This document shows, piece by piece, positions 26,374 through 35,416 of a stretch of 64,000 nt of DNA. The translations under genes were made by a program, and so were the position numbers. Where the stretch lies: NCBI RefSeq assembly GCF_042646125.1, contig NZ_JBHRSW010000014.1, positions 186,001 through 250,000 of the forward strand, written 5' to 3'. Position 1 is the stretch's first letter. Each line of letters opens with the position of its first letter. The stretch comes from Glaciecola flavus. Its GTDB lineage: Bacteria > Pseudomonadota > Gammaproteobacteria > Enterobacterales > Alteromonadaceae. Below the pieces are notes generated by a model, which did no database searches, was not told the DNA's origin, and worked only from the letters and a program-made list of their open reading frames with translations.

Positions 26374-26775
26374 TTACTGACATTTTTGACTGGCAAATAG
26401 CACAGCCATTGCTGTTCTGTAGTTTTTCCCAGCGTCTTGAATTGTCTTCTGGTCCAAACGCTCTGAGGCTTTGTGTACATGCTCCAAATCTGCAGCCATT
26501 GACTTCAAGTCTTGTTGAAGTTGGAGGAGCGCATTCTCCAAAGTATAAGTCAACTCATGTACTTTGAGCATATCTTCCGTACTAAGAGAGGACTTTGTGG
26601 TAATCGCATCTAACTTTTTGTTGTATGCACTGAGATTGCACACCGCTGTTTTCAAATCAGGTGCAGCTAGAGACGGGAAGTGGTTGTATTCTTCGTCAGC
26701 TGGCACTTGGCCAGCAAGACTCAAGACCATAGATGTGAAAAATAGTATGCGAAAGGGAAGGGAGAGCTTATACAT
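26374..26775 (-). CDS. DUF6746-like small periplasmic protein
   Basis: 133 residues, with a signal peptide (about 1-26, ending VPA-DEE). The mature part begins with YNHF and has a helical body with MLKVHELTYTLENALLQLQQ and HVHKASE, which fits my recollection of the DUF6746 family of marine Gammaproteobacteria. Two cysteines remain (AVCNLS and QKCQ). It is convergent with the REC-GGDEF-EAL gene, 12 nt apart. Function unknown. Confidence 0.65.
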   Translation of the reverse strand: MYKLSLPFRILFFTSMVLSLAGQVPADEEYNHFPSLAAPDLKTAVCNLSAYNKKLDAITTKSSLSTEDMLKVHELTYTLENALLQLQQDLKSMAADLEHVHKASERLDQKTIQDAGKNYRTAMAVLFASQKCQ

Positions 26776-26793
26776 AATTATCCAAGAAAGTTA

Positions 26794-26991
26794 TCATTCA
26801 TTACATATTAAATGATAACTATTATTATTTACAATGTCTTGATTGATAAAAACTTCTTTAACTTGAACACTGGATTTAAGGAGGTATGAATAGAGTGGCT
26901 TATCTTTTACAAGGCTGATGAATTTTATATCGCTGAGGTAGCTATTGCGGTGTTTTTCAAATATGGTGGAATTAACAAATACGCTTTTCAT
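26794..26991 (-). pseudogene. Possible truncated RelE/ParE-type toxin remnant
   Basis: An open frame of 65 codons. Its first 21 residues, MKSVFVNSTIFEKHRNSYLS, look like the N-terminus of a RelE/HigB-like toxin family as I remember it; the remaining sequence does not, in any frame. No antitoxin gene follows. Codon use is very AT-rich. It could also be an unrelated small protein. The proximity to an intact Phd-VapC module 470 nt away favours a decayed toxin-antitoxin locus. Confidence 0.35.
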
Positions 26992-27461
26992 TTCAAAAAT
27001 GTACGTGAATTGCGTATATTTAACAAGCTACACATTATTCAAGTGAATGTGTTTTTAGAATTGCATCATTATCGTTTAAAGACAACGAATGTTTTTTAGC
27101 TGCAGCCAACAAAAAAATAACTTTCACTTACTGGGAAAGTCTAACTAGGTGTGTACATATATGTAACAGGCACTGAGTTTTATTAAGTGTCTGTGTAAAA
27201 ATGCCTTTGTTGTTTCTACTTGTGATAGGTTTGTTGTTGAATAAGTTTTTGAAAAATATATTAAAACATGTCGAGTTCACATAAATTAACATCCTATCCA
27301 CAATCAACAATACTTCGCATAATGTATATTATGTTAAATTAATAATGTACTAATTAATATCCACAAGTTCCCCACTACTCATGTGTCACGTTATATTATT
27401 GATGCAACTAGCTGTATATTTTGATACATTGTGACTATGAATATATGACTATGGTTAAAGT
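26992..27461. other. AT-rich non-coding region before the Phd-VapC module
   Basis: About 470 nt of very AT-rich sequence with no credible gene; a 60-codon minus-strand frame here has no recognisable features. It probably contains the antitoxin promoter and may be debris of the neighbouring decayed toxin locus. Confidence 0.45.
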
Positions 27462-27692
27462 ATGCGACAAGAGATATCAAAATCAAACTTTAAAGCTCAT
27501 GCATTAGAAATTATGAGATCCGTGGAAGATACAGGTGAAGATGTTGTGATTACTGCACATGGAAAACGCTCTCTAGTAATAACACAATACAAAGATACAA
27601 CTTTTAGCCCTTTGGAAAAGTTACAGGGTTCTGTTCTCAGCTATACAGATCCAATAGCACCAATAGCAGAAGATGACTGGGACTTAGCTTAG
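27462..27692 (+). CDS. Phd/YefM-type antitoxin
   Basis: 76 residues. It starts MRQEISKSNFKAHALEIMRS and continues VVITAHGKRSLVITQYKD, the Phd/YefM fold that binds DNA at its N-terminus and the toxin with its acidic C-terminus (PIAEDDWDLA). Directly adjacent (0 nt) to the PIN toxin, so transcribed and translated together and presumably autorepressed. Confidence 0.88.
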   Translation: MRQEISKSNFKAHALEIMRSVEDTGEDVVITAHGKRSLVITQYKDTTFSPLEKLQGSVLSYTDPIAPIAEDDWDLA

Positions 27693-28091
27693 ATGATCGT
27701 TTTGGACACGCATATATTGATTTGGTGGGTCAATGGAGATAATAAGTTGAGCGATACAGCCCAAATTCGCATAGCACAAGCAATGCAATCGAACGAAAAC
27801 ATATATGTATCCTCAATGTCGGCTTGGGAGGTATCAATGCTTGTGAACAAAGAACGCTTAAGATTAACTATGGACGTGGACACTTGGTTACAAACAGTGA
27901 GCGAAATACATAATGTTTCATTTGTACCTGTTGATAATAAAGTAGCCGTAGAATCAACACGATTGCCTGGTGAATTTCATAAAGATCCTGCAGATAGGAT
28001 GATTGTTGCATTGGCAAGAAGCTTATCTGCGCCTTTGATCACAGCTGACGATAAAATATTAACGTATCAACATGTACGAACAGTTAGTTAA
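27693..28091 (+). CDS. vapC: VapC-like PIN-domain toxin
   Basis: 132 residues. The PIN acidic residues are in place: D5 (MIVLDTHILIWW), E46 (SAWEVSML), D98/D101 (HKDPADRMIVALA) and D119/D120 (ITADD). Such toxins are Mg2+-dependent ribonucleases. The target RNA cannot be told. It begins right after the antitoxin stop, the usual antitoxin-first order. Confidence 0.9.
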   Translation: MIVLDTHILIWWVNGDNKLSDTAQIRIAQAMQSNENIYVSSMSAWEVSMLVNKERLRLTMDVDTWLQTVSEIHNVSFVPVDNKVAVESTRLPGEFHKDPADRMIVALARSLSAPLITADDKILTYQHVRTVS

Positions 28092-28121
28092 CCAGACTAT
28101 GAACAATGCAGTCCTGAAGCT

Positions 28122-29045
28122 TCACACACCAAAAGTTTGTTCATTAACACCCCATCCTTTCGCGTTTTTGTCAGGGTCTATCTGATGTACTAACGACAGA
28201 ATACGTGTCGTGATTGCTCTTTGAATAGTCGCCACTTCATTTGTTGGACAAAATACCGTAATGCTTACTACCTGTTTTGCAAACTGGTTCGTTTCCAAGG
28301 TGATAGTGGGTTCAACGCTAATAAATTCGGTATCAAGCTGTCGTTCTATGAATCCCTTATAACGTAAGGCCACGTCACTAAAATCGTCACAAGCAGTTTC
28401 TGCAATACGGGTAAAATGTTCCAAATACGCATGAATGGGAATATTGGCTTCCAGCGTGAGTGCAAAAGAATGAAGTTTGTATCGCTTTAAGAAATTAAAG
28501 TTTTTTGTGGTATGTGTCACCAATTTGCTATTTGGTACATGTAAGTGTTTTCCGGTGTACTCTAGCTCATCGCCATGGATTTCTAGTAATACAGTATTCG
28601 TCCAGCCAACCCTCACGACTTCACCAATCGTGCTACCATCAAATTGCACCCACTCCCCTACTCGAAATGGCTTGGCCGTGACGTAGTAAAAGAAACCCAT
28701 CAAGCATTGGATAAAGTCCCGAGTCGCGAGTACGATCGCTACAGTAAAAGCAGCAATAGAAATAGCAAAATGCTGTATTTCAGATGCCCAAATCACCAGT
28801 GCTAACACAATGGCGATACTGGTCGTTAGCAAATTTACATTGTTTATTTGATGCCTTCTATCTTCCCCTTTCTTTTGACTTTTTTGTTTTAAAGCAAATA
28901 CAAATGCCTTACGCAAGGCTGCTATAAACAGTAATAACAATACTGAACTAACAATTTTATGTTGCTGAACGAGTTCGAAAAGTCCAAGCGTAAGCATTTG
29001 TAAGTCAGCGGGTAAGATGACGTTATCAGGAAGATTTATTTGCAT
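28122..29045 (-). CDS. MscS-family mechanosensitive channel, short form
   Basis: 307 residues with three hydrophobic segments, then the MscS beta domain: ATRDFIQCLMGFFYYVTAKP, FRVGEWVQFDGSTIGEVVRV, GWTNTVLLEI and LHVPNSKLVTHTTKNF. The pore-helix glycine/alanine pattern is looser than in classic MscS (SIAAFTVAIVLATRD). It lies downstream of proA on the same strand, separated by a hairpin, fitting an osmotic theme with the proline genes. Confidence 0.85.
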   Translation of the reverse strand: MQINLPDNVILPADLQMLTLGLFELVQQHKIVSSVLLLLFIAALRKAFVFALKQKSQKKGEDRRHQINNVNLLTTSIAIVLALVIWASEIQHFAISIAAFTVAIVLATRDFIQCLMGFFYYVTAKPFRVGEWVQFDGSTIGEVVRVGWTNTVLLEIHGDELEYTGKHLHVPNSKLVTHTTKNFNFLKRYKLHSFALTLEANIPIHAYLEHFTRIAETACDDFSDVALRYKGFIERQLDTEFISVEPTITLETNQFAKQVVSITVFCPTNEVATIQRAITTRILSLVHQIDPDKNAKGWGVNEQTFGV

Positions 29046-29087
29046 GCGGCCTGTTATTATTGTGAATGACTTGGACGACTAAACAAC

Positions 29088-29112
29088 CCAAAAGGCAATC
29101 ATGCCTTTTGGG
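29088..29112 (-). terminator. Terminator-like hairpin after proA
   Basis: CCCAAAAGGCA-ATCA-TGCCTTTTGGG, with perfect 11-bp arms, directly after the proA stop. On the minus strand it is followed by TTGTTTAG, a weak T-run. It would separate proBA from the downstream channel gene. Confidence 0.7.
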
Positions 29113-29114
29113 GA

Positions 29115-30362
29115 TTAACACCTTACTTGCCCTGTACCGTTGACAATAAATTTCTCTGTAGTCAATGATTCAAGTCCCATCGGCCCATAAGCATGCAGTT
29201 TTGTCGTTGCAATACCAATTTCAGCGCCTAGGCCAAGCTCACTTCCATCGGAAAACCTAGAGGATGCATTAACCATTACGACAGAGGCGTCTACCGTTTG
29301 TTGAAACAGTGCCGCCCGCTTTTCGTCTTCAGTGGCGATAACTTCGGTGTGATTACTGCCAAATTCATCAATGTGTTTTATTGCGGATGAAAAATCATCG
29401 ACCACGCGGATCGCAATGTCTAGGTCTAAGTACTCTTGCCCAAACTCGTTATCATCAAGTTCACTATCGCATGCAATTATTTGATTAGTTTTTTTACACC
29501 CGTGAAGTTTTACACCTTTATCGCGCAGTTGCTCTGCTGCCATTGGCAAAAATGTCGCGGCAATATCTTTGTGCACAATCAGGCATTCAAGTGCATTGCA
29601 TACGCCGGTGCGTTGGGTTTTTCCGTTTATCATTAATGCGAGCGCTGTTTTCAGATCTGCATATTTATCCGCGTAAAGGTGACATACACCTTTATAGTGC
29701 TGAATTACTGGGACACGACTGTTTTGCGTCACAAATCTTATCAGTCCTTCTCCGCCTCTCGGTATAATGACGTCGATGTATTCATCTTGCTGCATTAGAT
29801 CCATCATGTAGCTCCTGTCTGGGTCAGGCACTACAGTGATTAGCTCTACTGGCAATTCGAATTTTTCTAACACATTTTGCATTATTGTCGCGATACATTT
29901 ACTTGTCGATAGTGCTTCTTTACCACCTCTTAGAATGACCGCATTGCCCGACTTCAAACAAAGTGCTCCGGCGTCCGCAGTTACATTCGGCCGTGCCTCA
30001 TAAATCATACATACCACACCCAAGGGTACGCGCATTTTGTTGATGACAATACCGTTGGGTCGAGTATTGACATGGCGCATTTTACCAACTGGATCTGACA
30101 AGCGTGCTACGTTTTCCAATCCTGCTGCCATCGTCTCTACTCGATCTTCGGTCAATGTCAGCCGATCAATCATGGCCTCAGATAATCCATGCTTTTTCGC
30201 ACTCTTAACTTCTTCCTCGTTGACAGAAAGTATCGTGTTTTTGTTTATCCGAATGTCTTTTGCCATCATATGCAAAATTTTGTTTTTCGTTACCTCGTCA
30301 ACCAGTGCTAATGTGCGAGAAGCTTGAGCGGCTTTTTTAGCTAGTGATTCAATTAAACGCAT
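29115..30362 (-). CDS. proA: Glutamate-5-semialdehyde dehydrogenase (gamma-glutamyl phosphate reductase)
   Basis: 415 residues from the ATG at 30362, preceded by GGAGG; an upstream extension of the frame is ignored. It reduces gamma-glutamyl phosphate with NADPH to glutamate semialdehyde, the second step of proline synthesis. Family motifs: MRVPLGVVCMIYEARPNVT, KSGNAVILRGGKEA, IPRGGEGLI and the catalytic cysteine in TGVCNALECLIV. It overlaps the proB stop by one base (TAATG), so translation is coupled. Length is as in E. coli (417). Confidence 0.96.
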   Translation of the reverse strand: MRLIESLAKKAAQASRTLALVDEVTKNKILHMMAKDIRINKNTILSVNEEEVKSAKKHGLSEAMIDRLTLTEDRVETMAAGLENVARLSDPVGKMRHVNTRPNGIVINKMRVPLGVVCMIYEARPNVTADAGALCLKSGNAVILRGGKEALSTSKCIATIMQNVLEKFELPVELITVVPDPDRSYMMDLMQQDEYIDVIIPRGGEGLIRFVTQNSRVPVIQHYKGVCHLYADKYADLKTALALMINGKTQRTGVCNALECLIVHKDIAATFLPMAAEQLRDKGVKLHGCKKTNQIIACDSELDDNEFGQEYLDLDIAIRVVDDFSSAIKHIDEFGSNHTEVIATEDEKRAALFQQTVDASVVMVNASSRFSDGSELGLGAEIGIATTKLHAYGPMGLESLTTEKFIVNGTGQVRC

Positions 30363-31480
30363 TATTCCTCCAAAATCGCGATAGTTTTTTCTGAAATGAT
30401 TGCCCCAGTGTTTTGCAAATTTGCCTGTGCAGGCGCTGATTTGTCTTGATCTGCAAGGTAGTTCAGTAAGCAACTACCATAATTTGTTTGCGCTTTTGCA
30501 AGAGGGGTGCCGTCCTTTTTGCGAACAAGTATCGTATCACCTATCGAAAAATCACCTTCTACGGCGACCACTTCCCTACTTGTCAACTGACCACTTTCAT
30601 GTTGCAGCGCAGCGTCAAAATCGTCCTCGACGACAACCTCACCTTGAGCATTCGAGGTATGTGTAATCCAGTGTAGTTCCTCTCCCAAAGGTTGCGCATA
30701 GGGTTGAAAGTGCGTGCCTGGATTTTTTCCATCCAACAGCATATTAAAGGTAAGCTCGGTAAAGCCATTCACAATAAAGGTATTTATACCGTGTGACACT
30801 GCTTTTTCTGCGGCCTGAATTTTAGTTTTCATCCCACCGGTTCCAACGTCACTGTTTGTACCCCCTGCCATTGCATATATTTCGTCGTCAATGTGGGAAA
30901 CCCATGACAGTAAACGGGCGTCATCGTGCTCGTGTGGGTTTTTGTCATAAAGCCCATCAATATCAGAGCAAATAATGAGTGCATCTGCATTAGCAGCCGC
31001 AGCAACCATCGCAGATAAATTGTCATTATCCCCTACTTTTAACTTATCGGTTGTTACCGTATCATTTTCGTTAACGATGGGCAGTACGCCACATTTTAAC
31101 AATTCAAAAATCGTGTTTCTGATGCTGATGTAACGATCTCGGTTTCTCAAATCTGCATGCGTGAGCAAAATTTGTGCAGAAGGAAAATCAAATAATCGAT
31201 CCCAAGTCGCCATCATTTCTGTCTGACCGGCTGCGGCCATGGCTTTTTTAACCGCTATATTATCTGACGAGCTATCGAACAAATGCGCCCCCGCAGCAAC
31301 AGAGCCTGATGATACCAAGACTACTTCAACTCCCTTTGATCGACAGCGCACAATGAATTGCGCAATACCCAAAAGATAATGGCTACTACAGCCATTTTTA
31401 TTAGGCGCAATTAGTGCGCTGCCGACTTTTATGACGATTCGTTTCCAATTGTGTGTATCGACTGTTTTATTCTGATTCAT
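30362..31480 (-). CDS. proB: Glutamate 5-kinase
   Basis: 372 residues: an amino acid kinase domain (KVGSALIAPNKNG, VLVSSGSVAAGA, IVNENDTVTTDKLKVGDND and GTGGMKTKIQAAEKA in pieces) followed by a PUA domain (about 280-360). It phosphorylates glutamate, the first and feedback-regulated step of proline synthesis. It lies 2 nt downstream of putP and one base overlaps proA, making a putP-proB-proA operon. Confidence 0.96.
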   Translation of the reverse strand: MNQNKTVDTHNWKRIVIKVGSALIAPNKNGCSSHYLLGIAQFIVRCRSKGVEVVLVSSGSVAAGAHLFDSSSDNIAVKKAMAAAGQTEMMATWDRLFDFPSAQILLTHADLRNRDRYISIRNTIFELLKCGVLPIVNENDTVTTDKLKVGDNDNLSAMVAAAANADALIICSDIDGLYDKNPHEHDDARLLSWVSHIDDEIYAMAGGTNSDVGTGGMKTKIQAAEKAVSHGINTFIVNGFTELTFNMLLDGKNPGTHFQPYAQPLGEELHWITHTSNAQGEVVVEDDFDAALQHESGQLTSREVVAVEGDFSIGDTILVRKKDGTPLAKAQTNYGSCLLNYLADQDKSAPAQANLQNTGAIISEKTIAILEE

Positions 31481-31482
31481 GA

Positions 31483-32970
31483 TTATTGTTCCGAGACAAG
31501 TTTTGAAGATTGCTGATAGAGTGATTCGACTGCGCGGCTTGGACCGGCAGTGAAATGAGAGACAAGGAAAATAGTAATACTACTAATTGCAAACCCAGGG
31601 ACGAGTTCATACATCACATCGCTAATTGTGTTGCCGTCAACTAACAGAGGCACATAAATACATACGAGCACAGCAATAGCACCAGATACCACTCCTGAAA
31701 TAGCGCCGGCGTAAGTCAATCGCGAATAGTACAAACTAAATAAAATAAGCGGCCCAAATGCAGCACCAAACCCAGCCCATGCGTTGCTGACAAGTGATAA
31801 AATCGAACTATCACCTCTAAGAGCGAGGAGCAAAGCGACGATTGCAACACCCGCTACGCCCAAGCGCCCGATAATCACGGTTTGCTTGTTTCCTAAATTT
31901 TTGTTGTGAAATGCGCGATAAATGTCTTCGGTGAGTGAGCTAGCTGAAACGAGCAATTGAGATGAAATCGTACTCATAATTGCTGCTAGTACTGCAGCAA
32001 GCAGAAAACCACTGATTAAGGGGTGAAACAGTACTTCGGTAAAGCGAATAAAAATTGTTTCTGGATCGGATAGCACTAGGCCAAAGTTGTTTACATAAGC
32101 AACACCGATAAAGCCGGTTGCTAATGCTCCCAAAATAGTAACCAGCATCCAGCTCATACCGAAGCTTTTCGCTGTCGGAATATCTTTTACAGATTTGATC
32201 GCCATAAAGCGCACGATGATATGAGGTTGACCAAAATATCCCAAACCCCATGCCAGACTCGAAACTAAGGTAATGAGCGTGATGTCTCGAATTGACTCGG
32301 AGAAAGCTGGAATACTAGTAAATGCTGAACTTGCGACTTGTTCTACCGAATCGAATTGAAAAAATGCCACCACCGGAACCATAACTAAGGCTACAAACAT
32401 AATACAGCCTTGAACAAAATCTGTTGTACTTACCGCGAGAAACCCGCCTAACAACGTATACAAGACAACAATCGCGAGTGTCACTACAACACCCATTGTA
32501 TAACTTGCATCAAATGCTGATACAAAAAGCTTACCGCCAGCAACAAGGCCTGCGGAGGTATATAAGGTAAAGAAAACAACGATCACGGCAGCTGATAAAA
32601 GCCGCAATGTGCCGGTGTCTCGTTTAAAACGCTTAGAAAAAAATGCTGGAATGGTTAACGCGTTATCTGCATTTTCGGTAAAAACACGTAGCCTCGGGGC
32701 GACCAAAATATAATTTGCTAAAGCCCCCATTAATAAGCCCACCGCGATTAAAATGGCATCAAAGCCCATCACAAACATAGCACCGGGCAATCCCATTAAC
32801 ATCCAACCACTCATATCTGAGGCACCAGCAGAAAGTGCCGTCACTTTAGGGCCAACTTTTCGACCACCCAAAACATAATCAGATATGTCTTTTGAGGCTG
32901 TTTTATACCCATAAACACCAATTCCAATCATGGCGGCAAAATATAGGGATAGTGAAATGTAGCTCATCAA
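31483..32970 (-). CDS. putP: Sodium/proline symporter
   Basis: 495 residues, about 13 transmembrane helices, SSS family. Motifs include LGGRKVGPKVTALSAGASDM, SGWMLMGLPGAMF, GQPHIIVRFMAIKS and AAILAAIMSTISSQLLVSAS-like Na+ site residues. It imports proline with Na+. AAGGAGATTTG precedes the ATG. Being the first gene of an operon with proB and proA, rather than next to putA, suggests a role in osmoprotection by proline accumulation and not catabolism. Confidence 0.95.
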   Translation of the reverse strand: MMSYISLSLYFAAMIGIGVYGYKTASKDISDYVLGGRKVGPKVTALSAGASDMSGWMLMGLPGAMFVMGFDAILIAVGLLMGALANYILVAPRLRVFTENADNALTIPAFFSKRFKRDTGTLRLLSAAVIVVFFTLYTSAGLVAGGKLFVSAFDASYTMGVVVTLAIVVLYTLLGGFLAVSTTDFVQGCIMFVALVMVPVVAFFQFDSVEQVASSAFTSIPAFSESIRDITLITLVSSLAWGLGYFGQPHIIVRFMAIKSVKDIPTAKSFGMSWMLVTILGALATGFIGVAYVNNFGLVLSDPETIFIRFTEVLFHPLISGFLLAAVLAAIMSTISSQLLVSASSLTEDIYRAFHNKNLGNKQTVIIGRLGVAGVAIVALLLALRGDSSILSLVSNAWAGFGAAFGPLILFSLYYSRLTYAGAISGVVSGAIAVLVCIYVPLLVDGNTISDVMYELVPGFAISSITIFLVSHFTAGPSRAVESLYQQSSKLVSEQ

Positions 32971-33010
32971 ATCTCCTTGGTGATTAAGCTTTACAGAATT
33001 AAATTACTGC

Positions 33011-33049
33011 ACTAATAATTACAATTATAATGTTTAGTACACTAATAAT
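33011..33049. promoter_or_regulatory. Candidate MarR operator upstream of putP
   Basis: Two direct copies of ACTAATAAT (33011-33019 and 33041-33049, 30 bp apart); the second is part of the perfect palindrome TTAGT-AC-ACTAA (33034-33045). They lie 41-79 nt upstream of putP. A third copy lies at 33782-33790 upstream of the MarR-type gene. Confidence 0.5.
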
Positions 33050-33258
33050 AATAACAAAGATCATAGAAAGATATAAGAGGCAATCTTTCAATGCCTAGGT
33101 AGATTCGAAGGAATCAATAAGAGAAACAGTCGCCTTTGAGCAAAACTGCTAGTGAAGAAAATAAAGGTTTGAATAGAAAAGGACGTAAAGAATACGTCGG
33201 TATCACGTAATCAGTAAAATATGTTGAAGAATCCTATCTATGGGCTTTTGTAACTGTG

Positions 33259-33738
33259 CTATTTGGGGGCTGATTCTAGCTCACCAATATTTAATACTGG
33301 CGCAGCTTCTATATCAGAGGCGTCCATCATGTCTGCAATTTTCTCTACTGCTGCCATCAATTGCAGTTGCTCCCAATCTTTGAGTGCAGAAAAGCGTTCA
33401 ACAAACTGTTCTTCAATGGCCTGAGGTGCGTTGCTTAAAGCGGTTTTGCCGTCTTCGGTCAAATGCAAAGCAACGCGCCTTTTATCAATATCACTGCGCT
33501 TTCTCTCGACAAATAATTTAATTTCTAACCTATCAAGAATATTTGTCACTGTAGCCTGACTTAAGTTTATCCGCGAAGCCACTTCCCTTGCAGTAATCCC
33601 GTCACGTTGCAATATTTCTTGGAGTACCATTAATTGAGGCCCAGTTATGCCTGCTTCTTTTCCCAATTTTCTGGATCGAATATCTATCGCTCGAATGATT
33701 TTTCGGATAGAGACAAAAAGTTGTTCATGGTTTTGCAT
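33259..33738 (-). CDS. MarR-family regulator of the EctR/CosR osmoregulator type
   Basis: 159 residues. Winged helix: GKEAGITGPQLMVLQEIL, ITAREVASRINLSQATVTNI and DIDKRRVALHLTEDG. The C-terminal tail KIADMMDASDIEAAPVL closely resembles the tail of EctR1/CosR regulators, which repress compatible-solute genes at low salinity. Here ectoine genes are absent and the neighbours are putP-proB-proA, so it probably controls proline uptake and synthesis. Repeated ACTAATAAT sites stand before both its own gene and putP. Confidence 0.85.
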   Translation of the reverse strand: MQNHEQLFVSIRKIIRAIDIRSRKLGKEAGITGPQLMVLQEILQRDGITAREVASRINLSQATVTNILDRLEIKLFVERKRSDIDKRRVALHLTEDGKTALSNAPQAIEEQFVERFSALKDWEQLQLMAAVEKIADMMDASDIEAAPVLNIGELESAPK

Positions 33739-34097
33739 TAGGCATACTTTTCCAAAAAAGATTTTTCCAACTAAGTATTGTACTAATAATATTAAATAAA
33801 TGTAATTATGCCAACTACTATGAAAATTTTAATAGTGTTATAAATATAAATCGAACGATTGCTTGGTAGTGAATTTAATACATGGAGGGATTCCTTCGCT
33901 TTTTTCGGTTCGGACATTGAATGTGCTTCCGTAACCTCCCAAATAATACTGTTGGGGTTTATCTCACGCTCTCAACACGATCAATCAATAGTTGCGAAAT
34001 TCTGTGACTGTGACAAATATTTGCCGGTAGATTTATGCTCACCTTTAAATTAGGGTTTTCTTCAGAAAACCGGCGCAGATAAAGCAATTGTGTAATA
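33739..34097. other. Intergenic region with one candidate operator half
   Basis: No credible gene. The first part is an AT-rich promoter region for the MarR gene with ACTAATAAT at 33782-33790. A 64-codon plus-strand frame beginning with TTG has no recognisable features and no ribosome site; I do not call it. Confidence 0.5.
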
Positions 34098-34394
34098 TCA
34101 ATTGACCCGCCGCCCCTCATCTATTGCGGCTAGTTTGCCATTTTCGAATTTCAATATTTTAATTAATTTACCCTTACCGAAATAATACGTGTAAATTTCA
34201 GTTTTGACGATAGCCTTATCGTCTAACGTGTGCTCAACTAGGTCGATATCTATCGGTTCGCCACATACAATTTTAACTTCGGCTTTTGTATCACCCAGTT
34301 TGACCAATTGCTTGCCACAGCGAAGTGTTGAGGTACCCGATATTGCCGAAAATGCACTTATTATTAGCGCTAATGTAACCGCTATTTTTATCAA
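34098..34394 (-). CDS. DUF2845-like small exported protein
   Basis: 98 residues with a signal peptide (about 1-20). The mature part holds TLRCGKQLVKLGDTKAEVKI, CGEP and YTYYFGKGKLIKILKFENGK, the pattern of the DUF2845 family: a conserved cysteine pair (C25 and C44, probably a disulfide) and a beta-rich body. Function unknown. It is monocistronic. Confidence 0.8.
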   Translation of the reverse strand: MIKIAVTLALIISAFSAISGTSTLRCGKQLVKLGDTKAEVKIVCGEPIDIDLVEHTLDDKAIVKTEIYTYYFGKGKLIKILKFENGKLAAIDEGRRVN

Positions 34395-34515
34395 ACCTCG
34401 CTCCTTTGGTAATTTTGTGAAAATGTAGATGAACGCTTATTTAAAAACTCCATCAAGCGTTACGCGTAACCAACAGTATAACCAATATATTTGTCGTTCT
34501 TTACGTTCTTGAACC

Positions 34516-35274
34516 CTATGTTCTCCGAATTCCTTGCTGGGTATAGCGGACTATAAATCCGCCTGATGGTGAAGAACTAAACTTGAGCAAGGCATGATCC
34601 AATTCTGCAATATACTGGCAATATGCTAAGCCCATACCTAAGCTTGGATATTCATCAAGATGATTAGTTCGCTTAAAAGGTTTAGTTAATACTGGAAACT
34701 GGTTTTCTGGCACACCAATACCATTGTCTTCAAAGCGGATATCAAGCAATGAATCATTGTAATCACAACATATAGTTAAGCGAATAGTATGAGACAAATC
34801 TTCTGGCTGAAAATATAAGGCATTTTCAATTAAACAGGAAAATAAGGTTTGCCAATGATCTTCACTGCCTTCTATTTCAGGCCAATCACCTTGTACGTTT
34901 ATTTCAACTTGTCTGTTTTTTGCTAGAGTATGAGCTTGATGAAAATCAAGTAAGCGCTCGAGTAATAATTTTAAATCCAATTTTTTACTGTCATGTACTG
35001 ATACACTCAAACGCGAAAAAACGCTCAAGGCCTTGAGCATGTCTTGCAGGCGTCCCCCACTCTCATTGATGATTGATAGCCAACGTGTTTGTTTTTCAGC
35101 TGCGGTGTAAGCACTATCAGCGTCTGCTAACATACGAGAAAACTGAACAATGTGCCTAACAGGTGCGCCAACGTCGTGGCAGATGCCGCTAATTAGTGAT
35201 TTTACAAATTCTGGACTAACATGTTTTTCTGAGTGCTCACTCAATGTATTCTCCATCGGTTTTTTGTTAATCAA
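34516..35274 (-). CDS. Soluble sensor-less histidine kinase
   Basis: 252 residues and no membrane segment or sensor domain. The HisKA-like motif GICHDVGAPVRHIVQFSRML carries the likely phosphorylated histidine, and the HATPase motifs are SCLIENALYFQPEDL (N box), FEDNGIGVPENQF (G1) and SLGMGLAYCQYI (G2). The kinase belongs to the phytochrome-kinase-like group that typically pairs with single-domain receivers such as those nearby (36918, 40626, 44780). It diverges from the PAS kinase gene across 142 nt. Confidence 0.85.
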   Translation of the reverse strand: MINKKPMENTLSEHSEKHVSPEFVKSLISGICHDVGAPVRHIVQFSRMLADADSAYTAAEKQTRWLSIINESGGRLQDMLKALSVFSRLSVSVHDSKKLDLKLLLERLLDFHQAHTLAKNRQVEINVQGDWPEIEGSEDHWQTLFSCLIENALYFQPEDLSHTIRLTICCDYNDSLLDIRFEDNGIGVPENQFPVLTKPFKRTNHLDEYPSLGMGLAYCQYIAELDHALLKFSSSPSGGFIVRYTQQGIRRT

Positions 35275-35416
35275 TGTGGCGCTCTACAATTTAGCGTATA
35301 AACTATTAGAACCAACACAAAAAATAAACAAAGATAAATAGCTTCTATTAAAGCTAGCTTTTTTCAAATACTCAAGTGCAGCAAGACGCAATCAGACCGA
35401 CTAGGTAAAAAATTAC

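Noticed and set aside
27128..27310. Minus-strand 60-codon frame near the toxin-antitoxin region
   Set aside because: AT-rich chance frame without start signals or family features.
33859..34053. Plus-strand 64-codon frame as a gene
   Set aside because: Non-ATG start, no ribosome site, low-complexity composition, no recognisable motif.
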